NCBI GenBank assembly: GCA_947497265.1
Contig: CANMFP010000012.1
Location: forward strand, 1-64,000
Length of the DNA: 64,000 nt
Source of the DNA: an uncultured Isoptericola sp.
GTDB taxonomy: Bacteria; Actinomycetota; Actinomycetes; Actinomycetales; Cellulomonadaceae
Direction of reading: 5' to 3'
Shown here: one piece after another, positions 53,082 through 61,281 of the stretch
Numbering within the stretch: the first letter of the stretch is position 1
Layout of the letters: every line of letters starts with the position of its first letter
Notes under the pieces: generated by a model
Told to the model about the DNA's origin: nothing
Database searches by the model: none
Seen by the model: the letters and a program-made list of their open reading frames with translations, nothing else
Translations under genes and position numbers: made by a program

Positions 53082-54023
53082 TCAGGCGGCGGGGTCGGCC
53101 TGCATCTCTTCGTCGCAGCGACGGGTGACGACCAGCACCGGGCACTGGGAGTGGTGCAGCACCGCCTGGCTCGTCGAGCCGAGGAGCAGCCCGCGGAAAC
53201 CGCCACGCCCTCGTGAGCCGACCACGACGAGGTCGGCCGCCGACGAGAACTCGGTGAGCAGCTCGGCCCCCGACCCGTCCAGCACGTGGCGCTTGATCGT
53301 GAGGCCCGGATGCTCCGCCTGGATCTGGTCGACGATCACGTCCAGCCCCGCCTCCACGTCCGCGAGCACCTGCTCGTGATCGATCTGGGACGGCAGCCAG
53401 GCGAGCACCCCGGCGCCCGACCCGAGCGGCACGCCGGCGACTGCGACCAGCTCGGCATCCCACGACTTCGCCTGGTCGACGGCGTACCGCAGTGCGACCT
53501 CGGACGTCGGCGAACCGTCGACGCCGACGACGATCCGGCTGACCTCGTGGACGGTGTCACCGTCGCGGCGCCGCGGGTCGTCGGCACCCTCACGGTGCGG
53601 GACCACGACCGTCGGGCAGTGCGCGTGCGCCGGCAGCGCCGACGACACGGTGCCGAGCAGACGCTCCGTGAAACCGCCACGGCCGCGGGTGCCCACCACG
53701 GCGAGCGAGTGCTCGGACGACATCTCGACGAGCACACCCGCCGCGTCCCCCGTGGCGACCGTGCCCTGCACCGGGACGCCGAGCGGTGCGACCCGCGCCT
53801 CGGCCTCCGCGAGCACTGCCTTGGCACCTTCGGCGATCGCCGTGTCGTCGAGCGCCGCGTATCCGCCGTCGAGCGACGCCGCCGTGAAGGAGGGCAGCGA
53901 GTAGCTGCACACGATGTGCAGCCCCCATCCGACCCGCTGGGCGTACGCCGCCGCCCAGTCCAGGGCGTGCAGGCTCGCGGTCGAGCCGTCGACTCCCACT
54001 AGGACGACCTCTGGACGTGTCAT
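53082..54023 (-). CDS. Tandem-domain universal stress protein
   Basis: This 313-residue protein has two UspA domains (about 3-145 and 155-300). Each has an ATP-binding pattern: VLVGVDGSTASLHALDWA with VVGTRGRGGFTERLLGTVS, and IVVGVDGSPTSEVALRYA with VVGSRGRGGFRGLLLGSTS. It resembles the two-domain Usps of mycobacteria. ATG 54023 is used because a longer frame is Arg-rich and overlaps the upstream hairpin. The role in stress survival is general only. Confidence 0.93.
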   Translation of the reverse strand: MTRPEVVLVGVDGSTASLHALDWAAAYAQRVGWGLHIVCSYSLPSFTAASLDGGYAALDDTAIAEGAKAVLAEAEARVAPLGVPVQGTVATGDAAGVLVEMSSEHSLAVVGTRGRGGFTERLLGTVSSALPAHAHCPTVVVPHREGADDPRRRDGDTVHEVSRIVVGVDGSPTSEVALRYAVDQAKSWDAELVAVAGVPLGSGAGVLAWLPSQIDHEQVLADVEAGLDVIVDQIQAEHPGLTIKRHVLDGSGAELLTEFSSAADLVVVGSRGRGGFRGLLLGSTSQAVLHHSQCPVLVVTRRCDEEMQADPAA

Positions 54024-54118
54024 GTCGCGCCTCCCGTCATGTCCGGACCTCAGCGTCCGGAGCCACCTTGGTTCAAGGGTAACGAAAGACGCCCGCAAGG
54101 TGTAGCAAAGCGGAAGCA

Positions 54119-54155
54119 CGACGCCCCGACGTCCACGGGGAACGTCGGGGCGTCG
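54119..54155 (-). terminator. Terminator after the first NlpC/P60 gene
   Basis: A perfect 14-bp stem, CGACGCCCCGACGT with its complement, and a nine-base loop begin 22 bp after the stop of the NlpC/P60 gene. Transcription is leftward. Confidence 0.8.
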
Positions 54156-54177
54156 ATAGTGCTGCTCGGCAGGAGCC

Positions 54178-54999
54178 TCAGCCGGTGACTCGCAGGAACA
54201 CCGGGCTGGACTGCCACAGGCTGCTCTGACGGACCGTCCATCCGCCCGGGCGCGTGGCCTCGATCTGCTGACCGTTGCCGATGTAGATCGAGATGTGACC
54301 GGGCGACCAGATGAGGTCACCGGGCTGCGCCTCGGCGCGCGACACCACGGTGGTGGCGGACGAGCTACGGATCTGGCTGGACGAACGCGGCAGCGACGTC
54401 ACGCCGACCTGGGCGTAGGCGTAGGTCACCAGGCCCGAGCAGTCGAACCCGGACGGCGAGGCGCCACCGACCACGTACTTGGTGCCGATGTACCGGGCGG
54501 CGATCGAGGCGACCTGCGAGCCGCGCGAGCCGTCCGCGGCGGGGGCCGCTGCGGACTCAGTGCTCGCAGCCGAGGTGTCGGCGCTCGTCGTGCTGGTGTC
54601 GACGGCGGTGCGCTCGGACGAGCGGGACGGCGCGACCTCGCGGACGGGCTCCGGCTCCGGCTCGGGTGCCGCCTTGATCTCGGCCGCCTTGGCGACCTTG
54701 GGCGTGATCTTCTCGACGGAGACCTTGGCCTCGGCGTCCACGGTGACGACGGGGGCCGCCTCGAGAGCCGTGCGAGCCTGGTCGGTCAGCGCGCCGAGGT
54801 CAACGGTGCTGAGCTTCTTCGCCGCGTCGTTGTCGACCGGGGCGGCCTGCGCCGCAGTGGCGCCACCGATGGTCGAGACGAGCAGGCCACCAGCGGTGGC
54901 CACGACGGCGGCCCGACGGCCGGCAGCCGCGGACGGCGCAGCCAGCATCGGACGGCGTGCGGCACGGTGCTTGCCGCGCGTCCTGGATGGTGCGTTCAC
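54178..54999 (-). CDS. Secreted NlpC/P60 peptidoglycan endopeptidase, copy 1
   Basis: This 273-residue exported protein has a long basic N-terminus and signal sequence (AVVATAGGLLVSTIGG ... AQAAP). A Pro/Glu and Ser/Thr-rich linker spans about residues 105-160, and a C-terminal NlpC/P60 domain follows. Catalytic Cys is in GFDCSGLVTYAYAQ, His in WSPGHISIYIGNG, with QPGDLI between. Such enzymes cut the stem peptides of peptidoglycan. The GTG start follows AGGAGAGG and lies just after a c-di-AMP riboswitch. Confidence 0.92.
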   Translation of the reverse strand: MNAPSRTRGKHRAARRPMLAAPSAAAGRRAAVVATAGGLLVSTIGGATAAQAAPVDNDAAKKLSTVDLGALTDQARTALEAAPVVTVDAEAKVSVEKITPKVAKAAEIKAAPEPEPEPVREVAPSRSSERTAVDTSTTSADTSAASTESAAAPAADGSRGSQVASIAARYIGTKYVVGGASPSGFDCSGLVTYAYAQVGVTSLPRSSSQIRSSSATTVVSRAEAQPGDLIWSPGHISIYIGNGQQIEATRPGGWTVRQSSLWQSSPVFLRVTG

Positions 55000-55015
55000 G
55001 TGTTCCCTCTCCTGT

Positions 55016-55155
55016 CGCCTACGAGGTCAGCTGTCGGGTTCGGGTGGGAGAAATCACCCGGCCGCACGGTACTTGCGCACTGTGCGGCTTCACCCCAAGG
55101 ACACCGTCTCCGATGCCCGGAAGTGGGTCCCCCGCTCCTGCCGGCGGTCTTGGTT
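55016..55155 (-). ncRNA. ydaO-yuaA (c-di-AMP) riboswitch, copy 1
   Basis: Read on the minus strand the leader carries the hallmark blocks of this riboswitch: AGGAGCGGGGGACCCA, then TTGGGGTGAAG, and near the 3' end CCCGAACCCGACAGCTGACC followed by TCGTAGGCG. The closing helix ends about 10 bases before the ribosome site. In actinobacteria this class controls cell-wall hydrolases and turns them off at high c-di-AMP (established). The 5' boundary is approximate. Confidence 0.9.
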
Positions 55156-55220
55156 CCCTGACCGGTGGCAGGACTCGGCGTCCGATCAGGATCCGGAAGA
55201 GTGCTCTACCGGACGTGGAA

Positions 55221-55249
55221 ACGGTAGCGGATCCGAGCGGACATGTCAC
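55221..55249 (-). promoter_or_regulatory. Promoter of NlpC/P60 copy 1
   Basis: On the minus strand GTGACA (55249-55244), 17 bp, TACCGT (55226-55221) form a -35/-10 pair. The same spacing and nearly the same boxes occur before copy 2. The transcript would carry about 200 nt of leader including the riboswitch. Confidence 0.6.
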
Positions 55250-55399
55250 GTTTAGGTCACGGTGATGTGCGACGCAGGCCGCAGCGCACCTCCGGAACCC
55301 CTTGGACGCCCCGCAGACGCCCGCGCTCACGCTCCCCGGACACGTCCCCGCACGAGCGACGACGGGCGCCCTGCGCCCCCTGGAGCCCCGGACGCGACA

Positions 55400-55431
55400 A
55401 GACCCCACCGCGCAGATGCGCGATGGGGTCT
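55400..55431 (-). terminator. Terminator after the second NlpC/P60 gene
   Basis: AGACCCCA and CGCGCA pair with TGCGCG and TGGGGTCT around a GA loop with one C/A mismatch. The hairpin lies 20 bp after the stop and, read leftward, is followed by TGTCG. Confidence 0.75.
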
Positions 55432-55451
55432 CGGTCGGCGTGGCGGGAGTG

Positions 55452-56243
55452 TCAGCCCACGCGGATGAACGTGGGGTTCGACTGCCAGATGTTGCGGAAC
55501 TGGATCGTCTTGCCCGGACGGGGGGCATCGATCTGGGTGTTGCCGCCGGCGTAGATGCCGATGTGGCCCGGGGTCCAGATGAGGTCACCCGGCTGAGCGT
55601 TCGCGCGCGACACGACCGTGCCTGCGTAGCGCTGCTCCGAGGAGGAGCGGGACAGCGTGATACCGGCCTGCGCATAGACGTACGAGGTGAAGCCGGAGCA
55701 GTCGAAGCCGGACGGCGTCGTGCCGCCGGAGACGTATGGGACACCCACGTAGCGCGAAGCGATCGAGATGATGTTCGACCCGTTGGCCGAGGCCGGCGCG
55801 TCTGCCGTCGAGGAGGACGACGACGACTCGGTGCTGCTGCTCGACTCGACGGCGGTGCGCTCACCCGAACGGGACGGGGCGACCTCGCGGACGGGCTCCG
55901 GCTCCGGCTCCGGTGCCGCCTTGATCTCGGCGGCCTTGGCGATCTTGGGGGTGACCTTCTCGACGGACATCTTGGCGTCGGCGTCGACGGTGACCACAGG
56001 GGCCGCCTCGAGGGCCGTCCGAGCCTGGTCGGTCAGCGCGCCGAGGTCGACGGTGCTGAGCTTGTTGGCCGCGTCGTTGTCGACCGGAGCGGCCTGTGCT
56101 GCGGTGGCGCCACCGATAGTCGAGACGAGCAGGCCACCAGCGGTGGCCACGACGGCGGCCCGACGGCCAGCAGCCGCGGACGGCGCAGCCAGCACGGGAC
56201 GGCGTGCGGCACGGTGCTTGCCACGCGTGGTGCGAGCAGTCAC
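55452..56243 (-). CDS. Secreted NlpC/P60 peptidoglycan endopeptidase, copy 2
   Basis: This 263-residue paralogue is almost identical to copy 1 over its first 130 residues, including signal sequence and EIKAAPEPEPEPVREVAPSRS. The Ser-rich linker differs (SSSSTESSSSSSTADAP) and the catalytic domain has diverged (GFDCSGFTSYVYAQ, WTPGHIGIYAGG). The GTG start follows GGAGAGG. Its own promoter and riboswitch lie upstream. The strong N-terminal identity suggests recent tandem duplication or gene conversion. Confidence 0.92.
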   Translation of the reverse strand: MTARTTRGKHRAARRPVLAAPSAAAGRRAAVVATAGGLLVSTIGGATAAQAAPVDNDAANKLSTVDLGALTDQARTALEAAPVVTVDADAKMSVEKVTPKIAKAAEIKAAPEPEPEPVREVAPSRSGERTAVESSSSTESSSSSSTADAPASANGSNIISIASRYVGVPYVSGGTTPSGFDCSGFTSYVYAQAGITLSRSSSEQRYAGTVVSRANAQPGDLIWTPGHIGIYAGGNTQIDAPRPGKTIQFRNIWQSNPTFIRVG

Positions 56244-56260
56244 GTTCAACCTCTCCTTGT

Positions 56261-56398
56261 CGCCTACGAGGTCAGCTGTCGGGTTCGGGTGGGAGAAAAC
56301 ACCCGGCCACCGAGAACTCGCGCTCTCGACGACTTCACCCCAAGGACACCGTCTCCGGTGCCCGAAAGTGGGTCCCCCGCTCCTGCCAGCGGTCATTC
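56261..56398 (-). ncRNA. ydaO-yuaA (c-di-AMP) riboswitch, copy 2
   Basis: The same blocks as copy 1 occur in the same order on the minus strand: AGGAGCGGGGGACCCA, TTGGGGTGAAG, CCCGAACCCGACAGCTGACC and TCGTAGGCG. The variable stem between them (around 56311-56334) differs in sequence. Conserved blocks with a changed stem support a functional aptamer. Confidence 0.9.
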
Positions 56399-56473
56399 GT
56401 GGAAACCAGGACGGCGGCAGGGTTAGGCGTCCGTCCCGGTACTCGCCGGAGGAATCTCCCGCGAGCGTGTCCG

Positions 56474-56502
56474 ACCGTACCCGAACCGGCTGGCGATGTC
56501 AC
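56474..56502 (-). promoter_or_regulatory. Promoter of NlpC/P60 copy 2
   Basis: On the minus strand GTGACA (56502-56497), 17 bp, TACGGT (56479-56474) repeat the arrangement seen before copy 1. The context ACGTGACAT is also shared. Confidence 0.6.
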
Positions 56503-56552
56503 GTTCCGATCACGGGCACGCCGGGCGCCCCCGCAGGAGGCTCCCGAAGCGC

Positions 56553-57251
56553 TCAGCGCGCCGCGACGAACAGGTGCTTGGCGAGGTCCTCGGGCAGCTC
56601 GAGGCCCTCGTCGGCGCCCGAGGCCTGCACGGCGTAGTAGTCGCCGATCGCTCTCGCCTGGACGCGCGTGCCAGGCAGCAGCCCGACCTTCGCCAGCCGT
56701 GCGAGGAACTCGTCGTCGACCTGGACGGGCTCGGCGATGCGCTGCAGCACGACCGTCACCTCGTCGGAGCCGCCCCGCAGGAAGGTCGGCAGCGACTGCA
56801 CGCCGTCGAGGAACGGCACGTCCTCGTACTGCTCGCCCAGCTCGGACAGTCCCGGGATCGGGTTGCCGTAGGGGTCGTGGTGCGGGTGGTCGAGGAGTGT
56901 GACGAGGCGCCGTTCGACGAGGTCGCTCATGACGTGCTCCCAGCGGCACGCCTCGTTGTGGACGTGCTCCCAGTCCAGCTTGATGACGTCGGTGAGGAGC
57001 CGCTCCGCCAGCCGGTGCTTGCGCATGACGCGGGTCGCCTTCGACCTGCCGTCGTCCGTGAGCTCGAGGTGGCGGTCGCCCGTGACGATCACCAGGCCGT
57101 CCCGCTCCATCCGCGCGATCGTCTGCGAGACCGTGGGCCCCGAGTGACCGAGGCGCTCCGCGATCCGTGCACGGAGCGGCGTGATGCCCTCCTCACCGAG
57201 CTCGTAGATCGTCTTGAGGTACATCTCGGTGGTGTCGATCAGGTCGGTCAC
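56553..57251 (-). CDS. DtxR/IdeR-family metal-dependent repressor
   Basis: This 232-residue regulator has the length of full DtxR/IdeR proteins. The winged helix is LRARIAERLGHSGPTVSQTIARMERDGLV. The dimer and metal domain has RKHRLAERLL, HNEACRWEHVMSD (Cys and His-Glu ligands) and HPHHDPYGNPIP, and an SH3-like C-terminal domain follows. It binds Fe(II) or Mn(II). The GTG at 57251 has GGGAG five bases upstream; longer frames overlap serC. It is divergent from serC. Confidence 0.92.
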   Translation of the reverse strand: MTDLIDTTEMYLKTIYELGEEGITPLRARIAERLGHSGPTVSQTIARMERDGLVIVTGDRHLELTDDGRSKATRVMRKHRLAERLLTDVIKLDWEHVHNEACRWEHVMSDLVERRLVTLLDHPHHDPYGNPIPGLSELGEQYEDVPFLDGVQSLPTFLRGGSDEVTVVLQRIAEPVQVDDEFLARLAKVGLLPGTRVQARAIGDYYAVQASGADEGLELPEDLAKHLFVAAR

Positions 57252-57298
57252 GTCCACTCCCGTCTTGAGGCCCGGGCCTAGTCTATTCGCACACGTCA

Positions 57299-57328
57299 CC
57301 GTTCGAACGTCCTCGCACGTGCGAACGG
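57299..57328. promoter_or_regulatory. Inverted repeat between the dtxR-type gene and serC
   Basis: CCGTTCG, 16 bases, CGAACGG form an inverted repeat. The palindrome CGTTCGAACG lies within its left half. It sits 25 bp before the serC start in the divergent promoter region. It does not resemble the DtxR box, and the binder is unknown. Confidence 0.35.
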
Positions 57329-57353
57329 ACACACCACGAGCCACGGAGCCCTC

Positions 57354-58481
57354 ATGACCCTGCAGATCCCCTCGTCGCTGCTGCCGTCGGACGGCCGGTT
57401 CGGCTCCGGTCCGTCGAAGGTTCGCACGGCTCAGGTCATGGCTCTGGGTGCGGCCGGGGACCCGGCCCGGCCCGTGCTCGGCACCTCGCACCGGCAGCCT
57501 GCCGTGAAGGACCTGGTCCGCCGGGTGCGCGCGGGCCTCGCGGACCTCTTCGACCTTCCCGACGGCTACGAGGTCGTGCTGGGCAACGGGGGGTCGACGG
57601 CGTTCTGGGAGGTGGCGACGGCGTCTCTCGTCCGTGAGCGGGCCCAACACGCGACGTTCGGCGAGTTCGGCGCCAAGTTCGCGGCATCGACGCGCCGTGC
57701 ACCGTTCCTGACCGACCCGGAGGTCGTCGAGGCCGCACCGGGGAGCGTGGCGTACCTCGCGCCGTCGGACGCCGTGGACGTCTATGCCTCTCCCCACAAC
57801 GAGACGTCGACGGGTGCGATGGCGCCGGTTCGCCGGCCGGCGGGGAGCGACCAGCTCCTCCTGACGGACGCGACGTCGGGCGCGGGCGCCCTGCCCGTGG
57901 ATGTCCGTGAGACGGACGTGTACTACTTCGGCCCGCAGAAGGCCTTCGGGGCCGACGGCGGCCTGTGGCTCGCGCTGTGCAGCCCGGCCGCGATCGAGCG
58001 GGCCGCCGAGGTCGAGCCGTCCGGCGGCGGCCGCTGGGTGCCCGAGTTCCTGTCGCTGACGACGGCACTGGCGAACTCGCGGCAGGACCAGACGCTGAAC
58101 ACCCCGGCGGTCGGCACGCTCGTGATGCTCGCCGACCAGGTCGAGTGGATCCTCGGCCAGGGCGGGCTCGCGTGGTCGACGGCGCGCTGCGCCCGCTCCG
58201 CCGAGATCCTCTACGGCTGGGCGGGGTCCCGCGACTGGGCGACCCCGTTCGTCGAAGATCCGGCGGAGCGGTCCACCGTGGTGGGGACGATCGACCTGGA
58301 CGTCGCGGTCGACGCGAGCGCCGTCGTCGGACACCTGCGGGACAACGGGGTGCTCGACGTCTTCCCGTACCGCAAGCTGGGCCGCAACCAGATCCGGGTC
58401 GGGATGTTCCCCGCGGTGGAACCGTCCGACGTCGAGGCACTGGTCAACTGCGTAGATTATCTCGTCGACCGCCTCGCGTGA
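57354..58481 (+). CDS. serC: Phosphoserine aminotransferase
   Basis: This 375-residue enzyme makes phosphoserine from 3-phosphohydroxypyruvate and glutamate. Motifs of the actinobacterial SerC are RFGSGPSKVR, LGNGGSTAFWEVA, SPHNETSTG, LTDATSGAGALPVD and the PLP Lys in YFGPQKAFGADGGLW. C-terminal RKLGRNQIRVGMFP contacts the substrate. It begins at ATG 57354, divergent from the dtxR-type gene. Confidence 0.95.
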   Translation: MTLQIPSSLLPSDGRFGSGPSKVRTAQVMALGAAGDPARPVLGTSHRQPAVKDLVRRVRAGLADLFDLPDGYEVVLGNGGSTAFWEVATASLVRERAQHATFGEFGAKFAASTRRAPFLTDPEVVEAAPGSVAYLAPSDAVDVYASPHNETSTGAMAPVRRPAGSDQLLLTDATSGAGALPVDVRETDVYYFGPQKAFGADGGLWLALCSPAAIERAAEVEPSGGGRWVPEFLSLTTALANSRQDQTLNTPAVGTLVMLADQVEWILGQGGLAWSTARCARSAEILYGWAGSRDWATPFVEDPAERSTVVGTIDLDVAVDASAVVGHLRDNGVLDVFPYRKLGRNQIRVGMFPAVEPSDVEALVNCVDYLVDRLA

Positions 58482-58575
58482 TCTACTGAGCGAGAATTTC
58501 ACCCGCTCTCCTGCTAGCCTTCCCGACATATCTCGCATACACGACATGCGTGACGCGTCAGAGAGGATGCCGGGG

Positions 58576-59343
58576 ATGGACCACTTCACATACGGGATGC
58601 TGACGCCACTGGCGGGCTACATCGCCTCGTTCATCGGCTGCCTGACGGGACTCTCCGCGACGTCGCGGGCACGCGCGGCGACGGGAGTGGCCGCCAAGAG
58701 CGTCTGGCTCGCCATCGGCGCGATCGCGATCGGCGGTACCGGGGTGTGGGTCATGCACTTCATCGCGATGCTCGGGTTCACCGTGCACGGCATGCCGATC
58801 AAGTACGACATCCCCCAGACCATCGCGTCCGCCCTGCTGGCGATGGTCGTCGTGGCGATCGGCCTGTTCATCGTCGGGTTCTTCGGCGACCGGATCGTCT
58901 ACCTGCTCGGCGGCGGGCTCGTGGTGGGACTCGGCGTCGCCAGCATGCACTACATGGGTATGGCCGCGATGCAGATGAGCGGCGAGGTCAGCTACAACGG
59001 CGTCCTCGTGGCGGCGTCGCTGGTCATCGCCGTCGTCGCCGGTACCGCGGCACTGTGGCTGTGCGTCAACGTCCGGGGCTGGCTGCTGTCGACGGCCGCC
59101 GCGCTGGTGATGGCGGCCGCGGTGGCGGGCATGCACTACACGGGCATGGCCGCGATGGAGATGTCCGGCCCCATGGGCGAGGCGCCGCTGGGCACGTCGG
59201 CGACCGAGCTGTTGGCGCCCTTGATCGGCGGGGTCTTCCTCACCACCGTCGCGCTGATCTTCGTGGTCCTCATGTGGCCGACGGAGGAAGAGATGCGCGA
59301 GCGGCAGCGGCTCGCCGAGCGCATCGCCCTCCCGCAGGGCTGA
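58576..59343 (+). CDS. MHYT-domain membrane sensor protein
   Basis: This 255-residue protein has seven predicted membrane helices. It has the three signature motifs of the MHYT domain, here MHFIAM, MHYMGM and MHYTGM, thought to bind copper or sense O2/NO. No GGDEF, EAL or kinase output domain follows, so it is a stand-alone MHYT protein. ATG 58576 lies nine bases after GAGAGG; ATG 58567 is an alternative. Confidence 0.9.
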   Translation: MDHFTYGMLTPLAGYIASFIGCLTGLSATSRARAATGVAAKSVWLAIGAIAIGGTGVWVMHFIAMLGFTVHGMPIKYDIPQTIASALLAMVVVAIGLFIVGFFGDRIVYLLGGGLVVGLGVASMHYMGMAAMQMSGEVSYNGVLVAASLVIAVVAGTAALWLCVNVRGWLLSTAAALVMAAAVAGMHYTGMAAMEMSGPMGEAPLGTSATELLAPLIGGVFLTTVALIFVVLMWPTEEEMRERQRLAERIALPQG

Positions 59344-59376
59344 ACCGCCGCGGCCGTCGGGCGCACCGCCCGCGAC

Positions 59377-59422
59377 GCGACCACGCCCGCGCCGTCTGCT
59401 CAGGCGGCGCGGGCGTGGTCGC
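59377..59422. terminator. 18-bp hairpin overlapping the 3' end of the MFS gene
   Basis: GCGACCACGCCCGCGCCG pairs perfectly with its complement at 59405-59422, with a ten-base loop. The right arm encodes the last residues of the convergent MFS protein (DHARAA) and the loop holds its stop codon. It can end transcripts from both sides. Confidence 0.8.
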
Positions 59423-60698
59423 GCTCGACGGCGGGCGCCTCGTCGAGGTAGACGACCTCGAGGTGGGGCCGGCGGAGCAGCCGGTACCGCACCTTGAGCC
59501 GCCAGTTGCGCACGGCCCAGATCGTCGCCCCGAGCGCGACGACGAGCGTGGCGATCGACCCGATGAGGATCGACCAGCGCGGGCCGAAGGCCTCCCCGAC
59601 CCACCCGACGATCGGCGACCCGATCGGCGTCGCGCCCAGGAACACCATCATGTAGAGCGACATGACGCGGCCGCGCATCGCCGGATCCGTCGAGGTCTGG
59701 ATGGTGGAGTTGGCGGCGGTCATCATGGTCAGCGACGCCAGCCCGACGGGGATGCAGGCCACCACGAACGACGGGAACGTGGGCATGAGGGCCATCACCG
59801 CCGTCGCGATCGCGAACGCGAAGGCAGCGCCGATCACGAGCCGCACGCGCGGGCGGTCGCGCCGGGCCGCCAGCAGCGCCCCCGTCAGCGACCCGATCGC
59901 GAGCACCGAGCCGAGCAGCCCGAACTCGCCGGCACCCCGCTCGAACTCGACGCGCGCCATCATCGCCGAGGTGAGCTGGAAGTTGAGCCCGAACGTGGAC
60001 ACGACAGCCATCACCACCATGATCACGACGATGTCGGTGCGCCCCCGCACGTACCGCAGACCCTCGCGGATCTGGCCCTTGCCGCGCGGGGCGCGCTCGC
60101 GCGCCCAGGACGCCTCGGCCTTCATGAGGGCGATGGCGACGATCGTGGCGGCGAAGGTGAGGCCGTTGATGACGAACACCCATCCGGACCCGACGGCGGC
60201 GATGAGCAGCCCGGCGACGCCCGGCCCCACGAGGCGCGCGGCGTTGAAGGAGGCGGAGTTGAGCCCGACGGCGTTGGCGAGTCGCTCGGGCGGCACCAGC
60301 TCGGCGACGAAGGTCTGCCGCACGGGGTTGTCGAACGCGGTGACGATGCCGAGGCCGAGCGCGAACGCGTACACCTGCCAGAGCTGGGCGTTCCCGGACA
60401 GGACGAGGGCGCCCAGGCCGAGGGCGAGCAGGCCCATCGCGCCCTGGGTGGCCATCAGCAGCTGACGGCGGGGCAACCGGTCGGCGAGCAGACCCGCCCA
60501 CGGCCCGATCAGCAGCAGGGGCAGGAACTGCAGGGCGGTGGTGATGCCGAGCGCCACGCCGGAGTCGTCGGTGAGGTCGGTGAGGACCAGCCAGTCCTGG
60601 GCGACGCGCTGCATCCAGGTGCCGACGTTCGCGACGAGGGCGGCGCCGAACCAGAGGCGGTAGTTGGGGTAGCGCAGGGAGGAGAAGGTGGCGCTCAT
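59400..60698 (-). CDS. MFS exporter controlled by MarR-type gene
   Basis: This 432-residue MFS_3-type exporter has about 12 helices. Motifs are VANVGTWMQRVAQDWLVL, GPWAGLLADRLPRRQLLMATQ and FDNPVRQTFVAELVPPERLANAVGLNS. Its start overlaps the marR-type stop by four bases, so both are co-transcribed. The substrate is unknown. Confidence 0.9.
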   Translation of the reverse strand: MSATFSSLRYPNYRLWFGAALVANVGTWMQRVAQDWLVLTDLTDDSGVALGITTALQFLPLLLIGPWAGLLADRLPRRQLLMATQGAMGLLALGLGALVLSGNAQLWQVYAFALGLGIVTAFDNPVRQTFVAELVPPERLANAVGLNSASFNAARLVGPGVAGLLIAAVGSGWVFVINGLTFAATIVAIALMKAEASWARERAPRGKGQIREGLRYVRGRTDIVVIMVVMAVVSTFGLNFQLTSAMMARVEFERGAGEFGLLGSVLAIGSLTGALLAARRDRPRVRLVIGAAFAFAIATAVMALMPTFPSFVVACIPVGLASLTMMTAANSTIQTSTDPAMRGRVMSLYMMVFLGATPIGSPIVGWVGEAFGPRWSILIGSIATLVVALGATIWAVRNWRLKVRYRLLRRPHLEVVYLDEAPAVERDHARAA

Positions 60699-61120
60699 CC
60701 AGCCGCCACCTTCACGAGGATCTCGGTGGCGGCCGCGAGGGTGGCGCGCTCGTCGGCGTCGAGCTCCTCCAGGCGGCAGGTGAGCCAGGCGTCCCGACGA
60801 CGGCGGGTCTCGGCGATCTCGTGGCGTCCGGCGTCGGTGAGGCGCACGACGACCTGGCGCTTGTCCGTGGGGTGGTCGATCTTGTCGACGAGGCCGAGCG
60901 CGGCGAGCGCCGTCACGGCCCGGGTCATGGCGGGCGGGCGGACGCGCTCGTGCTCGGCGAGGGCGCCGGGGCTCATCTCGCCGTGCCGGTTCAGGACCGC
61001 GAGGACGCCGAACTGGCCTTCGGGCAGGTCGGCCTCGCCGCGCTGGGTACGCAGGCGGCGGGCGGCGCGGGTGAGGGCGACACGGAGGTCGCTGCTGAGC
61101 TGGGCGGGATCGTGCATCAC
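60695..61120 (-). CDS. MarR-family repressor
   Basis: This 141-residue winged-helix regulator has LPEGQFGVLAVLNRHGEMSPGALAEHERVRPPAMTRAVTALAALGLVDKI and the wing DKRQVVVRLTDAGR. It is first in an operon with the MFS exporter and probably represses both until a ligand binds. Palindromic repeat copy D lies upstream, at 61190. Confidence 0.92.
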   Translation of the reverse strand: MMHDPAQLSSDLRVALTRAARRLRTQRGEADLPEGQFGVLAVLNRHGEMSPGALAEHERVRPPAMTRAVTALAALGLVDKIDHPTDKRQVVVRLTDAGRHEIAETRRRRDAWLTCRLEELDADERATLAAATEILVKVAAG

Positions 61121-61189
61121 TGTTCTTACTCTAGGTCATTACCCAGCGACACGGCCTGTGAGTTCCGCCACGGTCAGACAGCCCGCCCG

Positions 61190-61269
61190 GGGTGTTGTGG
61201 GCGCGATTTCTGGGCTCTCAACCCTACTAAAAAGGACACAACGGGCCAGAAATCGCGCCCACAACACCC
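61190..61269. repeat. Palindromic intergenic repeat, copy D
   Basis: This copy has the longest arms of the family: 24 bp perfect (61190-61213 and 61246-61269), with the shared 20-bp core plus GGGT/ACCC at the tips. The centre (AACCCTACTAAAAAGGACAC) is AT-richer and weakly paired. It lies 12 bp after the stop of the LytR-type gene and 69 bp upstream of the marR-type start. Confidence 0.92.
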
Positions 61270-61281
61270 AGCGGGGGCCCG

